Source of the DNA: Pseudomonas sp. S31
GTDB lineage: Bacteria > Pseudomonadota > Gammaproteobacteria > Pseudomonadales > Pseudomonadaceae
Direction: 5' to 3'
DNA length: 64,000 nt
Assembly: GCF_016648105.1 (NCBI RefSeq)
Contig: NZ_JACVVE010000027.1
Coordinates: forward strand, 1 to 64,000
Both the position numbers and the translations under genes were made by a program. Below the pieces are notes generated by a model. It was not told the origin of the DNA and made no database searches. It saw only the letters and a program-made list of their open reading frames with translations. This document shows positions 8,285 through 16,631 of this stretch, in pieces. How positions within the stretch are numbered: the first letter of the stretch is position 1; the number at the start of each line of letters is the position of its first letter.

Positions 8285-9079
8285 ATGACCATCGATTCGC
8301 AAACCCTCGAGCGCCTGGCCGCCGACCTGCGCCGCGCCGAGCAGCAGGGCGAGGCCATCGCCCCGCTGCGTGACACCATCGGCGAGGAAAACGCCGAAGC
8401 CGCCTACGCCATCCAGCGCCTGAACGTCGCCCACGCCCTGGCAGGCGGGCGCCGCCTGGTGGGCCGCAAGATCGGGCTGACCAACCCCAAGGTGCAGGCC
8501 CAGCTGGGTGTCGACCAGCCGGACTTCGGCAGCCTGTTCGCCGACATGTGCTACGGCGACAACGAACGCGTGCCGTACACCAGCGTCCTGCAGCCGAAGA
8601 TCGAGGCCGAGATCGCCCTGGTGCTGGCCCATGACCTGCCCAGCGCGCAGACCACCTTCGCCGACGTGATCGCCGCTACCGGCCATGTGCTGCCGGCGCT
8701 GGAAATCGTCGGCAGCCGCGTCCAGGGCTGGAACATCCGTTTCGCCGACACCGTGGCCGACAACGCCTCCAGTGGCTGCTTCGTGCTTGGCGGCCCGGCT
8801 CGTCAGCTGCACGACCTCGACCTGCGCGGTGCGGCCATGCGCATGACCCGCAACGGCGAGCAGGTGTCCAGCGGCAGCGGCGCCGAATGCCTCGGCCACC
8901 CGCTCAACGCCGCGGTGTGGCTGGCCCGCACCATGGCGCGCCTGGGCGAGCCACTGCGTGCTGGCGACATCATCCTCACCGGCGCCCTCGGGCCGATGGT
9001 GGCGGTGGCGCCGGGCGATCATTTCGAAGCCGAGATCGACGGCCTGGGCCGTGTCGGCGTGACCTTCAGCGGCGAGTGA
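8285..9079 (+). CDS. mhpD: 2-oxopent-4-enoate hydratase
   Basis: Adds water to 2-hydroxypenta-2,4-dienoate to give 4-hydroxy-2-oxovalerate. It has 264 residues and belongs to the hydratase/decarboxylase branch of the fumarylacetoacetate hydrolase superfamily. Conserved stretches are GRKIGLTNPKVQ, QPKIEAEIALVLAHDL and DNASSGCFVLGGPA. A GAGG sequence lies before the ATG, 15 bp after mhpC. Its stop touches an ATG at 9079 that is probably not used. Confidence 0.94.
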   Translation: MTIDSQTLERLAADLRRAEQQGEAIAPLRDTIGEENAEAAYAIQRLNVAHALAGGRRLVGRKIGLTNPKVQAQLGVDQPDFGSLFADMCYGDNERVPYTSVLQPKIEAEIALVLAHDLPSAQTTFADVIAATGHVLPALEIVGSRVQGWNIRFADTVADNASSGCFVLGGPARQLHDLDLRGAAMRMTRNGEQVSSGSGAECLGHPLNAAVWLARTMARLGEPLRAGDIILTGALGPMVAVAPGDHFEAEIDGLGRVGVTFSGE

Positions 9080-9090
9080 TGGAGACCCCC

Positions 9091-10023
9091 ATGAGCCAGA
9101 AACGCAAAGTCGCCATCATCGGTTCCGGCAACATCGGCACCGACCTGATGATCAAGATCCTGCGCAACGCCAAGCACCTGGAAATGGCCGCCATGGTCGG
9201 CATCGACCCGGCCTCCGACGGCCTGGCCCGCGCTGCCCGCATGGGCGTGGCCACCACCCACGAAGGCGTCGAAGGGCTGACTCGCCTGCCCGTGTTCAAG
9301 GACATCGATTTCGTCTTCGATGCCACCAGCGCCGGTGCCCACGTGAAGAACGACGCCTTCCTGCGCCAGCACAAGGCCGACCTGCGCATGATCGACCTGA
9401 CCCCGGCGGCCATCGGCCCGTACTGCGTGCCGGTGGTCAACCTCGAGCAGCACCTGCAGGCGACCAACGTCAATATGGTCACCTGCGGTGGCCAGGCCAC
9501 CATCCCGATGGTCGCGGCGGTCTCGCGCGTGGCCAAGGTGCACTACGCCGAGATCGTCGCCTCGATCGCCAGCAAGTCCGCAGGCCCGGGTACCCGCGCC
9601 AACATCGACGAGTTCACCGAGACCACCAGCAAGGCCATCGAAGTGATCGGCGGCGCGAGCAAGGGCAAGGCGATCATCATCATGAACCCCGCCGAGCCGC
9701 CGCTGATGATGCGCGACACGGTGTACGTGCTGAGCGACGACGCCGACCAGCAGCAGGTGGCGGCGAGCGTTGAGGAAATGGCCGCCGCGGTGCAGGCCTA
9801 CGTGCCAGGCTACCGCCTCAAGCAACAGGTGCAGTTCGAACAGGTGCGCGACCTCAAGCTGCCCGGCCAGGGCACTTTCACCGGCCTCAAGACCTCGGTG
9901 TTCCTCGAAGTCGAAGGCGCCGCCCACTACCTGCCGGCCTATGCCGGCAACCTCGACATCATGACTTCCGCCGCGCTGGCCACCGCCGAGCGCATGGCCC
10001 TGGCGATGGGAGCTTTGGCATGA
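9091..10023 (+). CDS. mhpF: Acetaldehyde dehydrogenase (acylating)
   Basis: Converts acetaldehyde, NAD+ and CoA to acetyl-CoA, in a channelling complex with the MhpE aldolase. It has 310 residues; the E. coli protein has 316. The Rossmann motif is IIGSGNIGTDLMIK near the N-terminus and the catalytic Cys lies in VTCGGQATIPM. Two in-frame ATGs exist: 9079 overlaps the mhpD stop, while 9091 has GGAG six bases upstream and is preferred. It overlaps mhpE by 4 bp (ATGA), typical of partners made in equal amounts. Confidence 0.94.
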   Translation: MSQKRKVAIIGSGNIGTDLMIKILRNAKHLEMAAMVGIDPASDGLARAARMGVATTHEGVEGLTRLPVFKDIDFVFDATSAGAHVKNDAFLRQHKADLRMIDLTPAAIGPYCVPVVNLEQHLQATNVNMVTCGGQATIPMVAAVSRVAKVHYAEIVASIASKSAGPGTRANIDEFTETTSKAIEVIGGASKGKAIIIMNPAEPPLMMRDTVYVLSDDADQQQVAASVEEMAAAVQAYVPGYRLKQQVQFEQVRDLKLPGQGTFTGLKTSVFLEVEGAAHYLPAYAGNLDIMTSAALATAERMALAMGALA

Positions 10024-11030
10024 ACGGCAAGAAACTCTACATCTCCGACGTGACCCTGCGCGATGGCATGCATGCCATCCGCCACCAGTATTCGCTGGAC
10101 GACGTGCGCGCCATCGCCACGGCCCTGGACCGGGCCAAGGTCGATTCCATCGAAGTCGCCCACGGCGACGGCCTGCAGGGTTCGAGCTTCAACTATGGTT
10201 TCGGTGCCCACACCGACCTCGAATGGATCGAAGCAGCCGCCGACGCGGTCAGCCACGCCAAGATCGCCACGCTGCTGCTGCCAGGGATCGGCACCCTCCA
10301 CGACCTGAAGAATGCCTACGATGCCGGTGCCCGTATCGTGCGCGTGGCCACCCACTGCACCGAAGCGGACGTCTCGCGCCAGCACATCGAGTATGCCCGC
10401 GAGCTGGGCATGGACACCGTCGGTTTCCTGATGATGAGCCACATGCAGACGCCCGAAGGGCTGGCGCAGCAGGCCAAGCTGATGGAGCGCTACGGCGCCA
10501 CCTGCATCTATGTGGTGGACTCGGGCGGGGCGATGAACATGGATGACATCCGTGCGCGCTTTCGTGCGGTCAAGGCCGTGCTCGACCCGGCTACCCACAC
10601 CGGTATCCATGCCCACCACAACCTCAGCCTGGGCGTGGCCAACTCCATCGCCGCGGTGGAGGAGGGCTGCGACCGTATCGACGCCAGCCTGGCCGGTATG
10701 GGCGCAGGTGCCGGCAACGCGCCACTGGAGGTGTTCATCGCCGCCGCCGACAAGCTCGGCTGGAACCACGGCACCGACCTGTATGCGCTGATGGATGCCG
10801 CCGACGACCTGGTGCGCCCGTTGCAGGACCGGCCGGTGCGGGTGGACCGCGAAACCCTGGCGTTGGGTTATGCCGGGGTCTACTCGAGCTTCCTGCGCCA
10901 TGCCGAGGTGGCCGCAGCCCGCTACGGCATCAAGGCGGTGGACATCCTCGTCGAGCTAAGCAAGCGCAGGATGGTAGGGGGTCAGGAAGACATGATCGTG
11001 GACGTGGCGCTGGATTTGCTCAAGCGCTGA
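10020..11030 (+). CDS. mhpE: 4-hydroxy-2-oxovalerate aldolase
   Basis: Class II aldolase (DmpG/HMGL-like) that cleaves 4-hydroxy-2-oxovalerate to pyruvate and acetaldehyde. It has 336 residues; the E. coli protein has 337. The N-terminal motif DVTLRDGMHAIRHQ contains the metal-binding Asp and catalytic Arg. HAHHNLSLGVAN holds the two metal-binding His, and GMGAGAGNAPLEVF is the family signature. It overlaps mhpF by four bases, and the two enzymes form a complex in characterised systems. Confidence 0.94.
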   Translation: MNGKKLYISDVTLRDGMHAIRHQYSLDDVRAIATALDRAKVDSIEVAHGDGLQGSSFNYGFGAHTDLEWIEAAADAVSHAKIATLLLPGIGTLHDLKNAYDAGARIVRVATHCTEADVSRQHIEYARELGMDTVGFLMMSHMQTPEGLAQQAKLMERYGATCIYVVDSGGAMNMDDIRARFRAVKAVLDPATHTGIHAHHNLSLGVANSIAAVEEGCDRIDASLAGMGAGAGNAPLEVFIAAADKLGWNHGTDLYALMDAADDLVRPLQDRPVRVDRETLALGYAGVYSSFLRHAEVAAARYGIKAVDILVELSKRRMVGGQEDMIVDVALDLLKR

Positions 11031-11041
11031 CCCGAGAAACA

Positions 11042-11082
11042 GGGCTGCTGCGCAGCCCCGCGAATGGGGCGCACAGCGCCCC
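11042..11082 (+). other. Two tandem hairpins between mhpE and mhpT
   Basis: GGGCTGC/GCAGCCC (11042-11058, 3-nt loop) is followed at once by GGGGCGC/GCGCCCC (11066-11082, 3-nt loop). Both stems are perfect 7-mers. There is no T-run, so full termination is unlikely. They may reduce readthrough into the transporter gene or protect the upstream mRNA. Confidence 0.6.
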
Positions 11083-11113
11083 AACCCAACACAAAAACAA
11101 AATGGGTGACTTC

Positions 11114-12295
11114 ATGACTTCTGCCAATAACCCGCCTCGCGTGGCCGTCACCATCGGCCTGTGTTTCCTCGTCGCCCTGCTCGAAGGTCTCGACCTGCAA
11201 GCTGCCGGCATCGCAGCCCCAGGCATGGCCAGTGCCTTCGGCCTGGACAAGCTGCAAATGGGCTGGGTGTTCAGCGCCGGCATTCTCGGCCTGCTGCCCG
11301 GCGCCCTGGTCGGCGGCTGGCTGGCCGACCGTTTCGGGCGCAAGCGCATCCTGATCGGCTCGGTGGCCCTGTTCGGCCTGTTCTCGCTGGCCACGGCCCA
11401 TGCCTGGAGCCTGCCCAGCCTGTTGCTGGCGCGGCTGTTCACCGGGGTCGGGCTGGGCGCCGCACTGCCCAACCTGATCGCCCTGTGCAGTGAAGCCGCC
11501 GGCCAGCGCCTGCGTGGCAGCGCGGTCAGCCTGATGTACTGCGGCGTGCCATTGGGCGCGGCGATCGCCGCCGGCATCGGCATCGCCGGCTACAGCGGCG
11601 AGTGGCAAACGGTGTTCCATGTCGGTGGCGCCGGGCCGTTGCTGATCCTGCCGCTGCTGGTGGCCTACCTGCCCGAATCGGGCCAGTTCCGCGCCACCGG
11701 CCAGGCCGAGGATGCGCCGAGCCTGCGTCGCGAGCTGTTCGGCCAACGCGCCACCTGGCTGCTGTGGCTGAGCTACTTCTTCACCCTGATGGTGGTGTAC
11801 ATCCTGATCAACTGGCTGCCGAGCCTGCTGGTCGGGCAGGGCTTCAGCAGCCATGACGCCAGCTGGGTGATGTTCGCCCTGCAGATCGGCGCGGCCATCG
11901 GTACGTTGATCCTCGGCCAGGTACTCGAGCGCCTGCCGGCCGGGGTAACCGCGGCCCTGGTATACGTCGGCCTGCTCGCCGCTCTGGCGGGCCTGGGGCT
12001 GGCCAGCGCGCTGGCGACGATGCTCGTCGCCGGTTTCTTCGCCGGCTTCTTCGCCACTGGCGGGCAGGGCGTGCTGTATGCCCTGGCGCCGCACTTCTAC
12101 CCGGTCCGCGTGCGCGCTACCGGCGTTGGCGCAGCGGTGGCGGTCGGGCGCCTGGGGGCCATGAGCGGCCCGCTGGTAGCCGGGCAGATGCTCGCCCTCG
12201 GCGCCGGCTCGGCCGGGGTGCTGATGGCCTCGGCTCCGGGGGTGGTGATCGCTGCCCTGGCGTTGTTCCGCCTGATCGGTCGCCGCCCGGCCTGA
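11114..12295 (+). CDS. mhpT: MFS transporter for (hydroxy)phenylpropionate
   Basis: Aromatic acid:H+ symporter-type MFS protein of 393 residues with about 12 hydrophobic segments. It carries the loop 2-3 motif GGWLADRFGRKRILIG, LARLFTGVGLGAALPN in the first half, and a late Arg-rich VRVRATGVGAAVAVGRLG. It occupies the place of mhpT in the E. coli operon. An ATG four codons upstream (11102) lacks a ribosome binding site, whereas 11114 has a weak GGGTGA, so 11114 is preferred. As there is no hcaT next to hca, this transporter may serve both branches. Confidence 0.85.
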   Translation: MTSANNPPRVAVTIGLCFLVALLEGLDLQAAGIAAPGMASAFGLDKLQMGWVFSAGILGLLPGALVGGWLADRFGRKRILIGSVALFGLFSLATAHAWSLPSLLLARLFTGVGLGAALPNLIALCSEAAGQRLRGSAVSLMYCGVPLGAAIAAGIGIAGYSGEWQTVFHVGGAGPLLILPLLVAYLPESGQFRATGQAEDAPSLRRELFGQRATWLLWLSYFFTLMVVYILINWLPSLLVGQGFSSHDASWVMFALQIGAAIGTLILGQVLERLPAGVTAALVYVGLLAALAGLGLASALATMLVAGFFAGFFATGGQGVLYALAPHFYPVRVRATGVGAAVAVGRLGAMSGPLVAGQMLALGAGSAGVLMASAPGVVIAALALFRLIGRRPA

Positions 12296-12323
12296 CCCCA
12301 GCCCTCGTTCAACCTTGCTTGCT

Positions 12324-12345
12324 CCCTGCTGCTCACGCGGCAGGG
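12324..12345 (+). other. Small hairpin between mhpT and the porin gene
   Basis: CCCTGC (12324-12329) can pair with GCAGGG (12340-12345) over a 10-nt loop, without a T-run. It is a weak structure and its function is unclear. Confidence 0.3.
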
Positions 12346-12376
12346 CACCCTACAACTACAAGAAAGTGAAGTGACC

Positions 12377-13648
12377 ATGCACAAGGCCCCAAAAACCTGC
12401 CTGGCCCTGGCCATCGGCCTGCTTTGCGCCAACCCCTCCCACGCCGCTGGCTTCGTCGATGACAGCCATGCCGAGCTGGTGTTGCGTAACTACTACTTCG
12501 ACCGCAACTACGTGGGCCAGACCCCGCAGGCGGCTGCCCGCGAATGGGCCCAGGGTTTCATCCTCAACGTAAGCTCCGGTTTCACCGAGGGCCCGGTGGG
12601 CTTCGGCCTGGACGCCAAGGGCATGCTCGGGGTCAAGCTCGACTCCTCGCCCGATCGCGTCGGTACCGGCCTGCTGCCCTACGATCCGGTCACCCGCGAA
12701 CCTGCCGACGACTACTCCGAACTCGGCCTGACCGGCAAGATGCGCATCTCGCGTACCGAGCTGCAAGGCGGCACCATCAGCACCTTCCTGCCGATCGCCT
12801 TCGCCAGCCCGACCCGGCTGCTGCCGCAGACCTTCCGCGGCGCCTACCTGCGCTCCAGCGACATCGACCGCCTGAGCCTGCATGCCGGTTGGCTCGACCG
12901 CATCAATCTGCGCGACTCCACCGACTACCAGAAGATGAGCGTCGCCGCGCCCAACGGCCGTTTCAACGGCGCAGCCACCTCCGATCGCTTCACCTTCCTC
13001 GGCGGCGACTACGCCTGGTCCGACACCTTGACCCTGCGCTACTACCACGCCGAGCTCGACCAGTTGTACCGCAAGGACTACTTCGGATTCGTCGATGATC
13101 GCCCGCTCGGCGCGGGCCGCCTGAAGAGTGATTTCCGCCTGTTCGTCACCGGCGAGGACGGCGCCGCCAAAGCCGGCCCGGTCGACAACCGCAACACCGC
13201 GCTGATGCTCACCTACGCCTGGGCCAGCCACAGCCTGGGCGTGGGCTACATGCGGCTCGATGGCGACACCGCGATGCCCTACCTATACGGCACCGAGCCA
13301 CTGGTGATCACCGAAGGCACGCTCAGCTCCGAGTTCATCAACCCCAAGGAGCGCAGCTGGCAGGTCAAGTTCGACCAGGACTTCGCCCCATTCGGCGTGC
13401 CTGGGCTCAAGGGCATGCTGCGCTATGTGCGTGGCGACAACATCGAGCTGGCGCGCTTCGGTGGCGGCGGGCTGAGCGAGAGCGAGAAAGACGTCGAGCT
13501 GTCGTATGCCGTGCAGCAGGGCACGTTCAAGGGCGTGACGCTGCGCTTGCGCCACGCCTGGTACCGCAACGACTTCCTGCCCGGCGCCACGCACCGGGAC
13601 GACAACGAGTTGCGGGTCAATGTGGATTACACGGTCAAGCTCTGGTAG
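12377..13648 (+). CDS. OprD-family outer membrane porin
   Basis: Predicted 423-residue porin with a signal peptide of about 24 residues ending NPSHA before AGFVDD. The sequence then follows the OprD pattern: ELVLRNYYFDRNY at the start of the barrel, SSGFTEGPVGFGLDAKG, RAAYLRSSDI-like segments (here RGAYLRSSDIDRL), and a C-terminal aromatic (VKLW) for outer membrane assembly. The ATG at 12377 has AGTGAAG upstream; a GTG at 12371 is also in frame. Its place at the end of the mhp operon suggests a channel for phenylpropionates, similar to the OpdK/VanP-type aromatic porins. The E. coli operon has no such gene. Confidence 0.85.
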   Translation: MHKAPKTCLALAIGLLCANPSHAAGFVDDSHAELVLRNYYFDRNYVGQTPQAAAREWAQGFILNVSSGFTEGPVGFGLDAKGMLGVKLDSSPDRVGTGLLPYDPVTREPADDYSELGLTGKMRISRTELQGGTISTFLPIAFASPTRLLPQTFRGAYLRSSDIDRLSLHAGWLDRINLRDSTDYQKMSVAAPNGRFNGAATSDRFTFLGGDYAWSDTLTLRYYHAELDQLYRKDYFGFVDDRPLGAGRLKSDFRLFVTGEDGAAKAGPVDNRNTALMLTYAWASHSLGVGYMRLDGDTAMPYLYGTEPLVITEGTLSSEFINPKERSWQVKFDQDFAPFGVPGLKGMLRYVRGDNIELARFGGGGLSESEKDVELSYAVQQGTFKGVTLRLRHAWYRNDFLPGATHRDDNELRVNVDYTVKLW

Positions 13649-13657
13649 GTGCCGGTC

Positions 13658-13674
13658 GGGCGTCCTGGGTCAGG
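13658..13674. repeat. Left copy of 17-bp direct repeat flanking hca
   Basis: GGGCGTCCTGGGTCAGG covers the hcaD stop codon (TCA on this strand, 13670-13672). An identical copy covers the nhaA stop at 19126-19142, so the pair brackets hcaD to hcaR. Confidence 0.7.
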
Positions 13675-14887
13675 ACATCTTTGCCAGCTCGCGAAGGGCG
13701 ACGGCTGGGTCGCGCAACAGCGCCTCATCCACCTGCGCGCGCCTGGCGATCAGTTCCTTCGCCGGGCGCATGTCCTTGCCGGCGTTGACCGTGACCGCGC
13801 CGACGATGGTGCCATCGGCCAGGCCGAGCGCCACGAAAGGCCCCTGGCCCGGGGTACCGCGCAGCAACCAGTGCGGCGCCGCCATGTCGCCGGCGAACTG
13901 CACGTTGTAGCCGCACTGGTCGGTCCAGAACCACGGCACCGTGGGCGTGGCAAGGTCCTGGTCGAGCATGTCGGACACTGCCGCGGCGGCTTGCAGGTTG
14001 GCGTTCTCCCAGCTTTCGATGCGTGAGCGCTGGCCGTCGGCGTCAATCTGCACCACGGCATCGCCGGCGGCGTAGATGCCGGTTTGCGAGGTACGGCAGC
14101 GCTCGTCGACCACGATTGCCCCTTGTTCGCAGCGCAGGCCGGCGCTGTCGGCCAGGGTGGTGTCCACGCTCACGCCGATGCCGTAGACCAATAGATCGCC
14201 TTGCAGTTGCGTGCCATTGTCCAGGGTGAGATGGATGGCATCGCCGCGCCGCTCGGCAGCCTGGACACCAGTTGCGAAGTGAAAGCGCACGCCGCGAGCC
14301 TCATGGGTCGCTTGCAGGAAAGCTCCGATCGGTTCCGGCGAATTGCGCAGCATGGCACGCCGCGCTGGGTCGACCACGTCCACCTGCAGCCCAAGTTCGC
14401 TCAGGCTGGAGGCAAGCTCCAGCCCGATCACCCCGGCGCCGACCAGCAGGGCTCGCTTGCCGGCCTGTGCCTGGGCCCGTATCTGCTGGGCATCCTCCAA
14501 GGTACGCAGCACGTGGGTGCACTCGCCCAGGGCGTCCAGTGCCGGCAGACGCCGGGGTTGGGCGCCGATGGCCAGCAGCAGCTTGTCGTAGGCCAGCGTC
14601 TCGCCGTTGGCCAGGCTGACGGTGCCGGCCTGGCTGTCGATGGCAGTGGCGCGCAGGCCGAGTTTCAAGGTGATATCCTGCTCGGCGAACTGCTCCTGCG
14701 TGTACAGGGCCAGTCTGGCTTGCTGCGGCCGCAGCAAGGCGTCCTTGGACAGCGGCGGGCGCTCGTAGGGCAGGTGCACTTCCTCGCCGACCAGCACCAC
14801 GGGCCCGGCATGGCCCTGGCGGCGCAAGGCCATGGCTGCGTTGGCGCCGGCCTGGCCGGCACCGATGATCACGATGCGCGTGTTCAT
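13670..14887 (-). CDS. hcaD: Ferredoxin reductase of phenylpropionate dioxygenase
   Basis: FAD-containing NADH:ferredoxin reductase that feeds electrons through HcaC to the HcaEF oxygenase. It has 405 residues; E. coli HcaD has 400. The N-terminal FAD motif is IIGAGQAGANAAMALR, the NAD motif near residue 150 is LVGAGVIGLELASSL, and the third signature GIYAAGDAVV is near residue 270. It is the last gene of the hcaE-F-C-B-D operon and overlaps hcaB by 4 bp. It converges with the porin gene with a gap of only 21 bp. Confidence 0.92.
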   Translation of the reverse strand: MNTRIVIIGAGQAGANAAMALRRQGHAGPVVLVGEEVHLPYERPPLSKDALLRPQQARLALYTQEQFAEQDITLKLGLRATAIDSQAGTVSLANGETLAYDKLLLAIGAQPRRLPALDALGECTHVLRTLEDAQQIRAQAQAGKRALLVGAGVIGLELASSLSELGLQVDVVDPARRAMLRNSPEPIGAFLQATHEARGVRFHFATGVQAAERRGDAIHLTLDNGTQLQGDLLVYGIGVSVDTTLADSAGLRCEQGAIVVDERCRTSQTGIYAAGDAVVQIDADGQRSRIESWENANLQAAAAVSDMLDQDLATPTVPWFWTDQCGYNVQFAGDMAAPHWLLRGTPGQGPFVALGLADGTIVGAVTVNAGKDMRPAKELIARRAQVDEALLRDPAVALRELAKMS

Positions 14888-15699
14888 AGCGCCAGCCCTC
14901 CGGCGACATTACGGATGCCGCGAATGCCCAGGCCTGCGTCGGCGTTGATCATCACGCCGCTCAAGGTCTGGTTGTTCTGTCGCGAGGCCAGCAGTACGAA
15001 CGGCCCGGTGAATTCGCTGGCATCAGGGAAGAACTGCAGCGGCAGGATCGCCTTGATCGCATCCGGCGAGCGCGAATCCATGATACGGGTGTCCTGCTGG
15101 CCCAGCGCGGTGGGGCCGCGCAGGTCGGTGTTCATGCCGCACGGCCCGACGCCGTTGACCCGTACCTTGGGCGCCAGCTCGAAGGCCAGCTCGCGGATCA
15201 GGCCGACCGCCGCGTGCTTGCTGGCGGTGTACAGCGGCCCGCCGCCTTCGGGGTAGAACGCCGAGTTGCTGAGGGTGAAGATCATGCTGCCGCACGACTT
15301 GACCAGTTCGGCGGCAGCGGCCTTGGCGCCCAGCAGGTAGCCCTTGACGTTGATTGCGAACAGCTCGTCGAAGCCCTGGGCGAGTTTCTCCGCATCGGTG
15401 TCGAGCAGGCGCACGCCGTGATCCCACACGCCGGCGTTGCCGACGAAGCAATCGAGTTTGCCGAAGCGCGCCACGGCGGCATCCACCGCACGCTGGTTGT
15501 CGGCGCTACTGCACACGTCGCCCTGGGTGACGACCACCTCACCGGCGAAGTGTGCCTGCAACATCGCGCATTTTTCTGGGGAACGCTCCAGCACCGCGAG
15601 TTGCGCCCCTTCGGCGAGGAAGCGTTGCACCAGCGCCAGGCCCAGGCCCGAGCCGCCACCGGTGATCAGCACCACTTCATCCTGCAACCAGCCGCTCAT
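14884..15699 (-). CDS. hcaB: Phenylpropionate dihydrodiol dehydrogenase
   Basis: Short-chain dehydrogenase that rearomatises the cis-dihydrodiol of phenylpropionate or cinnamate to the 2,3-dihydroxy compound with NAD+. It has 271 residues; E. coli HcaB has 270. The cofactor motif is TGGGSGLG near the N-terminus, followed by NAGVWD and the catalytic YTASK. The start at 15699 overlaps the hcaC stop by 4 bp. A much longer in-frame extension upstream is only a shadow of hcaC. Confidence 0.93.
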   Translation of the reverse strand: MSGWLQDEVVLITGGGSGLGLALVQRFLAEGAQLAVLERSPEKCAMLQAHFAGEVVVTQGDVCSSADNQRAVDAAVARFGKLDCFVGNAGVWDHGVRLLDTDAEKLAQGFDELFAINVKGYLLGAKAAAAELVKSCGSMIFTLSNSAFYPEGGGPLYTASKHAAVGLIRELAFELAPKVRVNGVGPCGMNTDLRGPTALGQQDTRIMDSRSPDAIKAILPLQFFPDASEFTGPFVLLASRQNNQTLSGVMINADAGLGIRGIRNVAGGLAL

Positions 15700-16016
15700 G
15701 CTGCGTCCTCCAGCACTACGTGGATGATGTCGTCGACGATGCTGACTGGGTAGGTGCGCAGCGGGTCGGTGGCGGGCTGGCACAGGGCCGCACCGCTCTT
15801 GAGGCAGAACCGCGCAGCGTGCAGCGGGCATTCGACGGTGGCATCGTCTTCGATGTAGCCCTCGGACATGGATGCGTTGCCGTGGCTGCAACGATCGTCC
15901 AGGGCATAGAATTCGCCGCCGACGTTGAACACGGCGATCAGCCGGTCGGCAGCTTGCACGGTCACGGCTTCGCCATCGGCGAGCGCGTGGGTTTCACAGA
16001 CGCTGAGAGTGGTCAT
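15696..16016 (-). CDS. hcaC: Rieske ferredoxin of phenylpropionate dioxygenase
   Basis: Small soluble Rieske-type ferredoxin of 106 residues, the length of E. coli HcaC, carrying electrons from HcaD to HcaE. The [2Fe-2S] ligands are visible as CSHG and CPLH, separated by 15-16 residues. It is separated from hcaF by 54 bp and overlaps hcaB by 4 bp. Confidence 0.93.
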   Translation of the reverse strand: MTTLSVCETHALADGEAVTVQAADRLIAVFNVGGEFYALDDRCSHGNASMSEGYIEDDATVECPLHAARFCLKSGAALCQPATDPLRTYPVSIVDDIIHVVLEDAA

Positions 16017-16070
16017 GGTAGGGGTACCGGTATTCGGGAGAGTCTGGATGCGAGGCAGGGGCCCCGCGTT

Positions 16071-16631
16071 TCAGAACAGTACGCTGAGGTTGTGCGAGGT
16101 GATCACCACCTGGTCGAGGGCGATGTCGCGGTGGTAGATCTCGAAGCCGAAGCCGTTGTCGACGCGGCGCAGGCGGTCGATGCGCATGCCGTGGTAGCTG
16201 ACGTTGTCCTTTTCCTTCTGCGAACGGTGCAGCAGGTAGTTGCTGCGCACCTCGAAACCCTTGCCGTCTTCGGTTGCGCGGATGCGCAGGTTGCTGACGA
16301 AATGGCGGGTGCGGCTAGGGGGCTCTTCGGCCCAGGCCATACCGGTTTCCAGGCGCGCGACACGGCGCTCGAGCTGGTGCCAGTTGTCGTTGAAGATCCA
16401 TGTGGTGGGCGGGCCGACCTTGCGCCGGCGGTCGCGGGTTTGTGCGTTGGCGCCGGTGCGCATGGTGTAGCTGATGTCCTGGGCAACGACGATCAGCCAG
16501 TCGCGAAAGCGCCAGTCATCCAGCAACTCGGCTTCCTGGAAGATGAAGTCGGCGATTTCATGGTGGGTCTGGGCATCGACGATCGGTTGCGTGCTGGGCG
16601 CGAGCGGGTCGCGGATCGCGGCGTCGTTCAT
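16071..16631 (-). CDS. hcaF: Phenylpropionate dioxygenase, small (beta) subunit
   Basis: Beta subunit of the ring-hydroxylating oxygenase, 186 residues (E. coli HcaF has about 172; the extra residues are at the N-terminus). It has the SnoaL-like fold of this family, with conserved EAELLDDWRFRDWL near residue 35 and the C-terminal DIALDQVVITSHNLSVLF. It is structural and helps set the alpha3beta3 assembly. It overlaps hcaE by 4 bp, so synthesis is coupled with the alpha subunit. Confidence 0.92.
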   Translation of the reverse strand: MNDAAIRDPLAPSTQPIVDAQTHHEIADFIFQEAELLDDWRFRDWLIVVAQDISYTMRTGANAQTRDRRRKVGPPTTWIFNDNWHQLERRVARLETGMAWAEEPPSRTRHFVSNLRIRATEDGKGFEVRSNYLLHRSQKEKDNVSYHGMRIDRLRRVDNGFGFEIYHRDIALDQVVITSHNLSVLF